A stretch of DNA of 64,000 nt, from assembly GCA_013397935.1 (NCBI GenBank), contig VZRN01006381.1, positions 8,530 to 72,529 on the forward strand. Direction: 5' to 3'. Shown in pieces: positions 36,472 through 49,643 of the stretch (its first letter is position 1; each line of letters begins with the position of its first letter). The notes under the pieces were generated by a model that saw only the letters and a program-made list of their open reading frames with translations, did no database searches and was not told where the DNA came from. The position numbers and the translations under genes were made by a program. This DNA is from Dasyornis broadbenti (Eukaryota > Chordata > Aves > Passeriformes > Dasyornithidae).

Positions 36472-36624
36472 CACCGCCTTCTTTGCTTCTTTGACCATCA
36501 TGGCACAGCTGAGCAGATGTTCTCACTGAGCTTTTCTCCTGTGAGCCACAGGTCTTTCTCCAGAGCCATCACAGCTAATTTATAACCCATCAAGGTATAT
36601 GAAAAATTCAGATGGTTCCTACCA
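36472..36624 (-). pseudogene. CR1 LINE ORF2 C-terminal fossil
   Basis: On the minus strand, reading from 36624 down, the conceptual translation contains RNHLNF, then LEKDLWLTGEKLSENICSAV, then a stop and SKKQ. This aligns with the region downstream of the reverse-transcriptase domain of CR1 ORF2, whose conserved landmarks are an R-N block, 'EKDLGV', a KLS-type motif and 'KKA'. The reading frame is interrupted and only about 50 codons are left, so the copy is dead. Divergence is much higher than in the CR1 3' ends elsewhere in the window, consistent with an older subfamily. Confidence 0.65.
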
Positions 36625-39600
36625 GTGTTAAGAGAGCTTCCAAGAAGAAATGCCTTTGGAATTCATCTGAGAACAGAGCTGGCATTATCTGATATTTCAG
36701 TGCCACGTTGCCAGCAGCTGTTTAATATTTTCATATATGCCATTTGCCCTCACTAGAGCATTAGGCTTCCACTTTTCTGCTCTAATTACATAGGCTTATA
36801 TTTTGATTTTTTAATATTTCAAGGTCAGTCATTCTCCCATAGGATCTGTTCAGTCTATTACTAAACTGATGTCACTTCAGTACCTACCTACAGAGGAAAA
36901 CTAAACCGGAGCCATTTAAAGTGCTGTAGCTAGCTGTCAAGTCATTTCAAGGAAAGAAACCAAAGTATTTAGTTTCTGGTAAATCACAGCTATATTGAAA
37001 TCTAGCTATCAAGAAAAATATTGGAAATTATAGCATGGGCCATATGTTGTCATGTGGGAATCTTCCAGATTAATGAAGGAAAAAAAGGTATTTATAAAAT
37101 ACACAGTCATCTCCAGGAAAATGGACAACTGCCTGGAAGTATTTCATTTTCAAAAAGTACATGATTACTGTTACTATTTTCGTATTAAAACCAGACAATG
37201 TTCACTGAATTGTGGAAGAAGGGTTCCTGGGAATGGTTTGGGGTTTGCTGAGGAACATGTGCAACACCCAATCCAGAGCTGGGAGATGTCAGGCAGGAGC
37301 AACAGGAGGCTCAGCGGATTGGGGAAGGATTTCTTGGCTGACAGATTTATATATCTTGTGTTTGATAGTGGTGCTCAGTGAAGGCTGAAGCAGCCCATAG
37401 CGTCCTGTTGTAAAATATGGCCTCATTTCATGGAGTTTTCACTCCCCACACCCACTCAACAATCCAGTGACTGGAGCTTTCAGGTTAAAACAATTCCCCT
37501 TCCTCCTGTGACTGTGGGGATAAACCTGTGACTGTGCCCTAACTCAAGCTCTGCCCTTCTTGTCACAACCATTCCACACTGCACAAATAATTAAACACCT
37601 GCTGGGACAAGCACCAGCACTCAGATGTTTCACCCAAAGACTGGGTGAACCAGGAGAATTTTCTTCCTTTCAGTAATAACCAATAAAACTGGAAAATGGA
37701 GGCAGATTCACATCTGTGTGTGCAGTGTGCGTGGGTGCAACTGTTTTTATCAATGCGCTGTGATGGTTCCGACACTGTAATGCTTCTTCTTTCCAAAAAA
37801 TACTTAAACAGTTGGTGAGAACAGTCATGGGAGTGTGTCAGCTGTGGTGAGAACACTAGCCTGAGAGGTGTGAAAGCTTAATTATTTATTCAAAGAAGTA
37901 CGGCTTCACTGGGAGGCCTGAGCAGGCTTTCCTCCCACCTCTTCCCTTGCTCCCCGGAGCAAGGTGCAGACATTCATCAGGGAAATGCAGGTTCACATCC
38001 TCCAGGAAATAAGAGAACTCCATCTGAGCAGTTGCTTGACCCCAGCAGCGCTTGACATCTCAACCTGTTGACTTTAATCCACGTTTCTTTCTTATTTTTG
38101 TAAGTAATGCTTGTACTGTATAAAGTCATTTTGGGAGAGTGGAGCCTTTTCCTCCAGGAAAAATGTAACAAATTATAGCTTCATTCACCATGACCTTTTT
38201 TTTGCTCAAATACCCGCCTCAGAAGTCAAATTTAACCCTGACACTGCTCATTCTTCTTCCACCCTCTCCCATTAAACTAACAAAACTAGGTGTAGATTTA
38301 TTAATCAAAATTAAGATCTGCTGACATATCTGCTATGGAATTTGCTGTCAAAAATAATGTTTAACTGATACAGGGTAGTCAAAAAGGACACTTTGTAAAC
38401 TCTATGTTATCTCCATGAAGCAGATGAACAACGCAGGACAATCAATGGATGTTGTAAGCTCAGCTGTGAAAATATGGGGGAAAAAGTGGACCTGGTGTGA
38501 AAAATATTCTGAATAATTGCAAAGCAGAATCCCAGGAACTGCAGACAAGGTCATGGGTGATGCTCACGAAAAGTCTCAATGTATGCAAACATTAAACACC
38601 ATTTTTCAACTGCAAGATACAAGAAGTGCACCTTCTGTTCAGTTGGGACTCAAAATGTGGGTCAAGTGGCTGGGGGAAGAGCGAGGTAGGGAGGAAAAAG
38701 GGCAACTTCAGCACCATAACAAAACAAGATTTGTTATTTTCAAGGGAAATCATCACTGAAGAGAAATGAGCCAGGAAAGTGACTGGGAAAGATTAAGATT
38801 GGTGATCCAGAAAGACCCACATATATTTGAAGTGAGCATATGACCTGAGAGGGAGTAACTGCTCCAGGGAACAAAGCAGAAGAGAGGAAAGGGTAGGAAA
38901 ATCACTCAGACTGGTACTGAAATGCATCAGGCTGCTCATTATTAGTTTCCAGCACGCCCTCCTGGGTGAACCCAAGTCAGCACCCAAACTTGGCAAAGCT
39001 TCAAACATCGTTGTCTAAAGTTTGCTGTTTGACATAAAGCAGCTTTGGCTGCCGCTTAGAACTCCAGCAGGAGAGTTCCAGGCACTTGCACCGCGCACTT
39101 GTTGCAGGGGAATGGTGTTCACCCACACCATCAATAGACAGGAGGTGCTCCAGGTGCTGAGAGAAGTTTAATTACAGAATTGTCTCCAAAGCAGGGTTGC
39201 CTCCACATCAGCTTTTTGATGGCTAACATCACCAGCTCAGCAAAAGATGAACTCATTGGAAGGACTTGGCTCAGCGACCTCCCCACAGCACTGCAGGGTG
39301 GCTGCACCTTCACAGCCTGCCACGCTCACAGATCCACAGAGCAGCTCCTGATCCGACTCACTGCAAGCACAGACCTCCAGCTTCCAGCTGGAGACACACA
39401 TTTTCTTCCTGCTTCCTCTGGAGTTCTTCACAATGCGTTGTTCCGTGAGAGCTCGCTATGCTGGCATCCCTCAAAAGGGAGCCACGGGGCCGGAATGGAA
39501 CAAGAAATTCTGCTCAGCAGCAAGTGTCTCTTACCATTCACTGAGAAAAGTCACCTTCTGACTGAGAAGAAACTTATCCTTCATCCACTGAGAAAATATC

Positions 39601-39681
39601 AGTCCACTTAGGAAGTCTGTGTTGGCTCCCAGCTGTAGCATCCAAACCTCTTCCACTTTTCCTTTTTCAAATCAAGTTGCT

Positions 39682-39806
39682 CTTAATTTCTCACTTATAG
39701 ACCATAAATTTCTCACCTACAGATGATGAATTTTTTGCCTATTGACCATAAATTTCTCACCTATAGATGATGAATTTTTCACATATAAACCATAAATTTC
39801 TCATAG
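39682..39806. repeat. 22-bp minisatellite with 44-bp higher order
   Basis: Units start at 39701, 39723, 39745, 39767 and 39789, with a partial unit before. Two unit types alternate. Type A is ACCATAAATTTCTCACCTA plus CAG or TAG. Type B begins ATGATGAATTTTT and is more variable. The A-B-A-B-A order shows that a 22-bp unit diverged into a dimer and the 44-bp dimer was then re-duplicated. There are about 5.5 units. Confidence 0.9.
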
Positions 39807-40862
39807 CACATAGTCAAGACCAGCTGACTCTGGTAAGACGAATATTTTCTCATACACAAAGATATTAGATATCAAGGGGGTCTTTTTAGCTAAGGTGTGA
39901 ATTTCTTAGATTTTTTTAAAAGTGCATTTAAGGCTGTGCTTCGGAAATTTTATTCAGACTGAATTTGTCTCGTGCTATGAAAGCACTACGTTCATTTTCT
40001 TGTGAAACAATTGGCATCAATACCCTTTATAGAAAGTGAACCTATATAGCCAGGAAAAAAAGCAGGTCTCACAAAAATTATGAACACCAATCTAATCTTA
40101 GCCAGCCTGTACCAATTGTTCTTTCTGCCTTGGAAGAGTGGCACTAAAATTACAGCATTTTATTTTGTTGCATACTGAAAAATGACACCAGCAGTTTGCC
40201 CATCACCTTGAAAAGAAAACCACCACATAAGCAGGGTTTATTTGATTCAAGATTATGTGATAAAGCCAGTTCCAAGTCAATGCTGTAGGTCCAAAAATAA
40301 ACTACAGGATAAATGTAGGTAGCTAAATTCAAAATCAGATGCCCATAATACCCTGCTCAAGCCAGTGCCCTCATTCTGACTTTCTGTTGCCTAATTTGAG
40401 CATTTGAATTATCCCTCGCTGGATCACATCACAGAATTCACTCTTAAATCTATTCACGGTGCATTTCACTGGTTGTGCATTCTCAGTTTTCCACCTGGCA
40501 GCAGAAACAACTCCCTCTCACTTTACTGTGAATCAGCATCACCCTGTGCATAAATAGGCCTACATTCCTGTGCATTTGGTGTTATAACTCTTTCAGCACA
40601 CTGTACAAGGAGTTACATGGCTTCAAAAGTATAAATCCATTTTTAATGAAGAAATAATTAGATAAATCTACAGAAAACAGGGAAATTTCAGACGATGTCT
40701 GCAAAAAATACTGAATTATTTCACTACTTGGGATTGGATCTAGCTATAAAATTCAATAATCCTGCTGCACCCAATACCTCATAAACAGCTCTTGTTTAAA
40801 CAACATAATTTTCTGGTTCCCTAAAATGGAAATTAATAAAGAACTTCCTTAGTAACCTAGGA

Positions 40863-40883
40863 TTTTTTCTTTTTTTTTTTTTT
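40863..40883. repeat. T-rich tract
   Basis: Two T runs split by a single C, the longer about 14 T. Confidence 0.85.
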
Positions 40884-41652
40884 AATTAAGGCTCTTCCTT
40901 TGTAGTCCCTGATATTGGAAAGATGCAACCAAGATAAGCAAGTATTCTAACTATGAGAGGCAGGAGAATTTTAGGGTTTTTTATATTATAGGAATGCGGA
41001 GAATATAGAATTCAATATCCAGAAACTTACTTCTTTCAATGTTATGTTTTGTCCAGTGTATTGCACAGAATTCTTAATCTCCTGGGCTCAAAAATCTGCT
41101 GGCATGAAGAAAATAACATAATATCTAAATTATTCACAAAATACTTAAAAATATATTGTCCTCATTGTTCATCCTTGCTCTAAGAGTTTACTGTGACCAT
41201 AAAATTTTTACATTGCTGGAAAAAAGGATAATTCTTTTCACAAATTGCTTTGGTGGGCTTCTCCTGTCACAAAGGCCCCTACAGAGAATGAAGAAATGAA
41301 AACCAAAGTGCTTAACCCCTGTTGGTATTACCCAGGAATAACATGCACAAAGAGTTGCACAAAAATGGTAATATTAGAGCCACCTGAAAATTAGTATATG
41401 ACACAGGAAAGAGCTAACGAGGGGTTGTTTTATTGACTGTGGCACCTTTCACAGAATGCTTCATTGGTGGGGACAGAAATACTGTCGGGTTTGGAAAAAG
41501 ACATGCACACACATATACACAGCAGGTATTTTTAATAGCACAAATGAAACAAAAATTTAAAAATGTATTTTTAGGTCTTTTAGGAAGGTATTTAGGAATT
41601 TATTTAAACATCACTGTGATTATTCATTGACACAAAATAGTATAAGAGCAAC

Positions 41653-41673
41653 TTTTTTTGTTTGTTTGTTTGG
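41653..41673. repeat. (TTTG)n microsatellite
   Basis: A T run followed by TTTG units and a GGCTTGGGG end. Confidence 0.85.
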
Positions 41674-44600
41674 CTTGGGGTTTTTTTAAATCTAAGAAGT
41701 TTTTCACAACTCATCCCCAGCTCAGCCATTTATTTGCCTACTGCTTGTGGTGAATGGTTCGTGGTGCATCTTGAAAGGAGCAGAGGCTCTGAAGATAGGA
41801 AACCCTTTTTTAAATACTCCAATCTTCTTAATAGATCAGGGTGAGGGTCCCTGTGGCTGCAGCTCTGCAGGGTCACACCCTGAACTGTTATTTTAGTTTG
41901 TATCCTCTACAAATGACAGAACCCCTCTATTCATTCCGGTTTTTGGCCGGCAAGGCTTCATAATATTTTTAAAATTATTTTACCATTTTTCATGTGTTTA
42001 ACTCTGCTTTGCTTCTTCTAGATTCTCTGCAGAGCAGTAATGTCCCTTTTAAAATAGATAAATTTTCATATTGCTAAGGATATACCTTTTGCATTTATTG
42101 CAAAAGTATGAGGAAAGCTAGGCTAAGATGAAAGGCTTTTACTATGTAGGGATTGACTTTTTGTAATGTGGCACAACTCACAACTGTAAAACTTCAGCAT
42201 TCCAACAGCATTTGGTTCTCCTCATATGAATGGTTTCATAGATTACAACTCAGAATTTATGCAGGTGAAGTTAATTTCAACATTGGTGAATGAGATTTTT
42301 CTCTCATTTAAATTGTTTTTCTTAAATAACCATCCTCATTTAAAAAGGAAAAATTTTCTGAATTTGGTCTCTTTAAGACTCTTTTTCTAACTGTGCTCAG
42401 AAGACATATTTCCATATGAAAAGGTAAATCATCATTTTCTTATTATATTGATTTTCCACTTACTGTGACGGCAAAGATTTTCAGTCTTCCTAAAAAGAAA
42501 ATAAAGAAAGATCAAAGTCAACATATTTTTATAACCTGATGAATATTTTCCACACTGAATCATTCAAGAAATTAAAACTAACAGTCTATAGCATTTAAAA
42601 TCATGCTGCGAACACACTCCAATGCACAAATGCTGCACTCCTAAACATTTAAATTCATTAAGTTCTTGGCAGCCCTATCTTATGTGTGCATGTGTTTAAT
42701 GTATTTCTGCTGGCAGAGACTCCACTTCAAAATACTCTACCAGATAGGGATCACGAGATGGTATCAAAAGTGATTCACTGGCTCCTGTCACAAGTTAGAC
42801 CAGGTTTCCATCCCTTTTTATAATTTTTCCAAGAACAAGTAAACAGGAAATGAGAATAACTACATCCAGCTTTCCCTCAGCTACACTGATGAAACCCTGC
42901 ACAGAGTATGAGCAATATTATTTGTGTTGACCTACATATATATGTACACTGAAATAATGAGCATTAATTCTAGCAAATTCAAAAAAATACCGTGAGGGCT
43001 GTGCCTACAGGTAAAAGTACTGCTGTCAAAAAAAGGAGCATTCTATTACCACAGACAGCTTCCTGCAGAAAGCGTGTTAATAGACTCGAAAGACAAAGTG
43101 ACTGCTTCCTTTGTAGGGAACCATGTCATCCATAACGCCCCAGCGGCAGCACAGTAGGTTCCACCAACAGGTTTGGAACTGCCACGAAAGCTCGACCAGT
43201 CATTGCCACACCATCACCCCAGAGCTGTTGCCCCTACGAACTTTGTCCCAAGACAATCCTTTAGCATAGGGATGCAGGTGGCTGTCACATTCTTCTCTTT
43301 CACCAGCTCATGACAACCCATCAGACTCCTTGGAAAAATTATTCCTTGGTATCCCCGACATAAAAGCCTTAGCAGACTTCACGACAATAATCAGAAGTGC
43401 CTTTTAAACGATGCAAAATAGCAAAACCTCTAAAATACCCTTCACAAGGTATCTCTCATGAAATATTTTTCAAGTATTAACACCTCTCATTTGAGGCACG
43501 TCCCACAAGAAACCACAAAGCAGTACTCAGATAAGGAACTGATATCTGAGCTTCTCATGGTTATTAAAAGATATCCTTGCTATAATTGAAGTCAGGGAGC
43601 TACAATCAAGATGATCCTTATTAAAATAAACTAATGAGATTTGACAGAATATGAATTTAAGCCTAAATACCAACAATGTCATGCTGTCAGCAAATGAAAT
43701 AGATTAACTGAAAACTGTTGCATTTGATTTAAGGCCCTATCATGCAAAATGAGAAAAGAGGTCACCCTAGACCTTCAGGGAATCTGTTCTTACAGAAATT
43801 TTAATTTTGTTCACAACCCCTGGGAAGCAAAAATAATGAACTGCCTTGCTCAGAGATGTAAGAGGTGTACTAGTCACACACTGACAGCATTACAGTTCAC
43901 GTTACCTCATCTACCTACATGAAATATTCAGCTGAAAGAGCAGTGATAATTGGGACTAGAGAGTGTGCTCCTTTACTCACACTGGAAATCCTACTTCAAT
44001 GAGTCTGAGCAAGTGTTAATAATTTCCCCAGAATGGGCGGGATACCGTGCCTGTCTCTTGTTTCAGTCAGATGCAGAAGGAACGGGGTTTGTACATTGTT
44101 AAGGGTAATACAAGAGCTCCTTACAGAGCATGGAAGCTGTAAAATAAGGTAGAGTGAGCCGATAACCCTTTAAAGGGCTCTCTGAATCAGTTGCTGACAG
44201 CAACTTGTAAATGCAGACAACTGAGTATCTTGGATGCAGTGGGAATGCCAAAACCATTCACCCATCCAAACCCCAGACCGCGTCTGCAAACCCAGGCCAT
44301 CCTACACACCAACAAAAAGTGACCCAAAAGGGTGTGATACAGTGTCAGTCCCACACATTCCTGGCCCAGCTGGCCTCAGAGTTTGAGCCTCGAAGGCTCT
44401 GCCTCTGGATCCCAGCTCGTTTTGTGCCCTGGTGTCTCCTGCCTCTTTGACAGCCAAGTGGTTCCTGGCTCCCTCGTGGGGTCTGCGATCCAAACTCCTC
44501 TGAAGCTAAAATCCTTGGAGGCACTACTATTTGAATTGAATCAGAGCTCCCCACATTTCCACACGCCTCGGAAAACACTTCTCAGCACAAGAGAAGTGCT

Positions 44601-47600
44601 CTGCAGCACTGCAGGCCCTGCAGCACCATCCCAGCCCACAGCACAGAGCAGCTCCTAGCACAAGCCAGGAGCAGACAGCGGCTATCCAAGGTCACTGGCA
44701 CAGCCTCTGCCTTGAGAGTGTGTCCCTGGAAAATTGAGCCACCTCTATATATTTTGGGACAAACATCTAGGTAGAAGCTGCACTCAGATTGCTCAGTGGA
44801 CATTTTGAAGAATGGCCAAAATCCTCTCTTCAGAGTTTCACTGCTCCTTGGGAGGACACGCAGCAGCAAGCAAAGAAACCTATTTCTAGTGGCTTGGGCT
44901 GCCTGGCAGTGAGGTAATAAAAAGTGGTTTTTCTGCCTGAATGGCTTGAAAGATGGCAGCACAGTGAGTTTAGCAGAATCTTGTTGATAATAGTCCTACA
45001 CTGAGTAAAAGCTGCTTTTACTTTACATGTAGTTTTCCATGTGAAAAAGTCACTCCTTGGGCTCACTTCTAGTTTTGAGAGGGCCACAGTTGCCTGAAAT
45101 CACGTGGTTCATGGTATTGAAAAACAAAGATCGGTCACATTCATACGGATTGAAAAATGTCACCTAATCTGTGTGAGAGGGTACCTCCGATCTTTGTGGT
45201 ATGACACAGTGCTCACACACAGAAACCCCCAAATTTCCAACAGCCACAGTGGACATTCACTGACTATTTCTGAGATTCAACCGGCATTGCAGTCATATGC
45301 ATAACTTTAAAAAGGGAGAGCGCTAAAAGCAAATCAAGTCATTTACAGGAACTGATGATTTTCTTTCAACTTAATGGCTATCTGAAAAACCAGAGTTTAA
45401 GACAGCAGAAGTTGGTAGTTTGCCTTTAAGAGTATCTTATCCACTACTGAGCTTGTTCAGTTCGAAGATTATCTTCAATATTTTCCTTTTATCACTTCCT
45501 AATCCAGATTTCTGCTATGTAATGGAATAAAACTTGTTTATTTCTGCAGTGCAGAAACACTTGTGACACCTGTGAGATCTGCAGAAGGTAAAGTGAAAAT
45601 GCAAAGTATTTTGCTAACTTGAATGCTGGTGGCGGAGACTTTCCTGCTTCTGCTGATACACTGCTCATTACAAAGTCTTGCTCCTCGTCTTATTTCCTTT
45701 CTTCCTTCTTTGCTCCTTGATCCCACTCCACTTCTGTGCCATCAATTCACCTCCTGGGTCTACCAGGAAAAGAGAAACATAATTAAGAGCAAAACATTTC
45801 GAGCTTACAGAAGATGAGAAAACACATGTGGGCTGGCATGTGTGGAAGAGCCCAACAACTTGTGAGATGCAGTATTAACAAAAGAATTCTCAGAAAAGCC
45901 TGGACACGGCCCAGCTTGCTAATTAGTCAAATCAAATTCCAAGGCAAGGCAAAGAGAACATAGATCAGAAGACAAAAATCAATGAATATTCTGGAGAGAG
46001 CTGTGTAAAGATTGTGTGATGAAGTGCTAAGTCAAAAGTGTGTTTATATGAAAATGATCCTCCTGATACAATCAGGCAAAACGAAGACCATGCAAATTCC
46101 TTTTATAGAGCCTATGCATCTATCTCCGGAGCAAGTGATGTTAGAAGTGAGAAAATCTGCATTTTTTTCGTGAACTTTTTTGGAGTTCCATTTCTTAAGC
46201 AGGAGAAATGAGAATGTTGTAAAAAAGGAAAAGATTATGCATCCAGGAGTATTAAAGAGGTAAGAATGTCTCACTGAAATCTGACAACTAGTCTGAAGAA
46301 AACAACCTCATAGTGTAAAAAGCCCAGCTTGTAAAAAAGAGAGAAAAAACACTGCAGACTGAAAATCTATAAATAATCTCAAATGGAAAGCTGACTGTTC
46401 AGCTGGCACAAAATAATTTCCTTTATTTTCAGTCAGTTTGGAAAACCTGTGTTTTAATAAATTTTCTTTTGATTAACTAATGTTTTAATGGGCGTTGCTT
46501 GATTTGTCACCATATTTGTATTTCTCTTCAGTGTTCTTCATTTATTTTCAGTAATAAATTTGCATGAATGTGTAGGGTTGTTTTCAGAAAAAAAAAATAA
46601 AACAGAGTATGTTCTGCTGCTTGCTTTTTTTTTTTTTTCCTGTAGATTTCAGTAGCTTTATACCAGTGAATCATAGCATCCATCCCTCTGAATTTTCCAA
46701 GCAGAGGAAGTGCATAACTCACATTTTTCACCGTATTGTTAGCTCTTACCTTACATCTTACTCAGTGGGATCAAGTGTGCTTCATTTCTGCTGCCTGAGT
46801 CCTTCCCTTTTCCTGGATTCAGAGTGAGCATCTCCCTGCAAATAAAATCCATGGTGAGCAGCCACAGGTAGAGTGAAGGAGGCGATGTCTGGGGTGCCCT
46901 GGGGACCAGAGTCATGCAGCAGATCCGTTTCTGATCTGCAAGATACGTGCAGGAAGAATGATGGTGAAACTTGAAGACAGCTGGGAATAAAGGAGTGTTA
47001 AGAACCAAAAGCAGTTGCATAGGGAGAATGGACTATGCATTTCTCAAGGACAAAAACCTTCCTGCAGGAAGATGTGTCCTGCAGTGTTTTGTAACACCTG
47101 ATTTTTCTGACGAATCCTAAATGGACCTTGCTGCGGCACTGAGGAACTCTAATTTTTGTATCAGTTGTGTATGTTTATGGTTTTATCTCCTTTCCCTCAC
47201 CATCCCCTCGAATAACATAAAAGTCTGACAGGCACCAACTACTGTGATTTGAAAATTTCTAAGAATTTCAGGATGGCAGGACTTCTATGAGCTTTAAAAG
47301 CAAGTCACTCAAGAACCGAGCAATGCAAAATCAAACAAGTGATAAACCTGTTAAAAACAAAACCCTGAAACGCTTCCTCTCCTACTCTTTAGGTTCATCT
47401 GGAAGATTATGCTTTAGATGATGTTTCCCCAGTATCCTTCTCCTCACAGCCTGAAAATCAGCCAATTTTAAGTGGCACCAGTGGGAGCTTCCCACAACTT
47501 TTTTCATTGCAGTCCAATGCAACATGAATGACAATACTCACTTTTGCAGAAAACACTATTTTTCCATCCATATTAAAATAGGAAAATTCAAAATCTTTCA

Positions 47601-48780
47601 TAAAACAATACTGAATGTTCATTTTTTGAGTTGTTGCTGTGGTCTGAGGTGCCACGAATAATAATCAGCAGGCCTGTGAAGTTGCCCGTCGTGACAGTGC
47701 TCCTAGGTAAAGGCAAACCTAATATCCGCTCATCTTATCTGAGCTGGGTTTAAGCAAACAGCTTTCACTCTGCACACTGTCATGGTCAGATATTGGGAGG
47801 GGGGAAAAAAAAAGGGTCTAATCTGTGCTTGGAAGAAAGGCAATAAACATCCTTGATCACCATTATAGATACGGTTACTTAATGCTTCCCGAAGATGACG
47901 GATGTGAACGGAATAGCGCTCCACGTGTGGAGCAGCTCTTCAGCGGGAGTTAACTCCACATCTCTCAAAAACCCTCCACAGGCTTGATACAGAGACATCA
48001 CTATCAAGATATGCAGATTAGGCCTCCAAAGGTGTCAGAACTGTGTGAAATCAGGGGGGTTTTTTTAACCTTTGTTGAGTGCTAATCAGGCAAGTTCCTC
48101 TGAGACAGCGCACCAGCTCACGCCATGCTGAGCAGAGCTTTTGCTTTTAACCCAAAACTCCCACAGAATTATGTCTGTCTCATCAAACAAAGCTCATCAT
48201 TAACATTTCTGTTTAATTTGAACCTGCACCTTTGCTCAACAAAACAACATCTCGCTAGAACTTAACACATGGAAACACACATATTGCCCCAAAATGATGT
48301 TCCTCTAGCTCAGTATGTCTCAGCAATATTCAGCTGTGGGGAGCTGTAGGATGACCATGGAGAAGCTAGGAAAAAATGAACTTTCTATAGATATATCCTC
48401 TCGGTATCCAGCACCTTGACACCACTCTGTTAGCTAGTCTTCAAACCACCATAAGGTGCCACAGTTAATTTTAAGATTTACCAGAAGGCTTTATATTAAG
48501 ACTCTGTGATGTTTCATTCTCTTAGCCAAGTGCACTTGGCTTATAACTAGAAAAAATACAGTGAAAAACCACACAGGTTCACTTTGTGGGACGTTTTCGC
48601 TGTTTCTCTTGGTTTACTCTGTCTAATAAACCAAAAAGAGGGCGCCTAAACCAAAAGCAAGGCTTCTAGAAGACTTGCTGACCCAAACCCCACAGCACAG
48701 GGTGTCGATGAGCTGGAGACTTTCAGCTCAAACCTGCTACAAATAAAATAAGTAAACAACCCAAAGAAGAGTGCCGGGGG

Positions 48781-49440
48781 AAATAAACATCTTGAAATAC
48801 GACGGCGGTGAAAAAAACTCGGTGAAATGCCCGTTTCGGGTCACTTTTCACAGCGCTCCGGGGAGCTCCAGTTCTCCCTGCAGCACCCGCGGGCATCTCG
48901 CCTCGGCGGGGACGGACAGGGTGGGGCAGCGGGACGAGAAGGGTCCCGAGGATGGGAACAGCAGGGGGAGTCTGTTCCAATCCCACTCTCCCCGCTCTCC
49001 ATGGTGTCCCCCCAGCGCTGTGCCGAGGCCCCGCTGCCTGCATCCCGCATCATCCCCGTCCGCGGGGCCCCGCGGCTCCTCCCGCCGCCCCTCCCTCTCG
49101 CCCCGCCGCCGGAGGTGTTTTCTCGCCGTGCTCCATCAAAGCCCCCTCTGTTATTGAAATCTGAGGCGCTTCCTGCGCGGCGGAGGCGGGGATGGATGGA
49201 CGGGCGGGGATGGACGAGCGGGCCGGGCTCCCGCCGCCCCGAATGAACGTCCCTTTGTTCGGCCGGGAGAGGCCGGTGCCGCCCCGCCCGGGGCTCTGAG
49301 CACCCCTAAGGCCCGGGCCGGGCCCCGAGGGGTGTGGGCAGCCCCCGCGAGACCCCGGGGTGCCTCAGCACGGAGCCGCCTCTGTGCCCCGGGGATGGGG
49401 ACACGGCCCCGGGCCATGTCCGAGCATCCCCGGTCCCTAA
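48781..49440. promoter_or_regulatory. CpG island, probable promoter
   Basis: By hand count there are about 62 CpG in 48841-49440 against a nearly CpG-free background, with GC content well above 60 percent. Features include GCGCGGCGGAGGCGGGG near 49174-49190, several GGGCGGG-type Sp1/KLF sites and many CCGCC units, and no TATA box. In vertebrates such islands nearly always mark a transcription start or a polycomb/enhancer-type regulatory element. Direction cannot be decided from the island itself. Long overlapping ORFs on both strands (up to 139 codons) are expected in GC-rich DNA and show no domain. A CTTTGATGG match to a TCF/LEF site lies at about 49131-49139 on the minus strand. Confidence 0.8.
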
Positions 49441-49550
49441 ATACCTCCCCTGTGGCCACCTGCACCTCGTTATTTCACACTTTTTTTGTTGTTGTTTTCC
49501 CCCACAGTTTTATTATAACCACAAACCGATACCCTGATATTTCTTTCTCT

Positions 49551-49643
49551 CAGGCACAAGGTGGCATTGTTGGGGTGTCCCGTGAAGTTGGACTTTAACG
49601 ACCCTTGTGGGTCCCTTCCAATTCAGGATGTTCCATGGTTCTA
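49551..49643 (+). mobile_element. CR1 LINE 3'-end fragment
   Basis: CAGGCACAAGGTGGCATTGT, GAAGTTGGACTTTAACGACC, then TGTGGGTCCCTTCCAATTC and AGGATGTTCCATGGTTCT. This matches the CR1 3' consensus 'GAGGTTGGACTTGATGACC..GGGTCCCTTCCAACTCAGGATATTCTATGATTCT'. Plus orientation. It lies between the two CpG-rich blocks. Confidence 0.85.

Larger units (their letters stand above)
36625..48780. other. Long non-coding stretch
   Basis: Twelve kilobases of mainly unique AT-rich DNA with no gene recognised. Small repeats are listed separately (22-bp minisatellite at 39.7 kb, T runs at 40.86 kb, (TTTG)n at 41.65 kb). Two blocks keep more CpG than the background: 43.05-43.33 kb and 44.2-44.9 kb. The latter is open in several frames on both strands without a visible domain. 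Sequence around 47.99-48.25 kb may be conserved noncoding DNA, which cannot be tested here. Confidence 0.55.

Noticed and set aside
39682..39806. Regularly spaced repeats that could suggest a CRISPR array
   Set aside because: Units are contiguous with no unique spacers, and the genome is vertebrate. It is a minisatellite.
48771..49465. Overlapping ORFs of 70-139 codons on both strands in the CpG island
   Set aside because: GC-rich DNA has few stop codons. All frames are open together and the translations are low-complexity proline/arginine/alanine.
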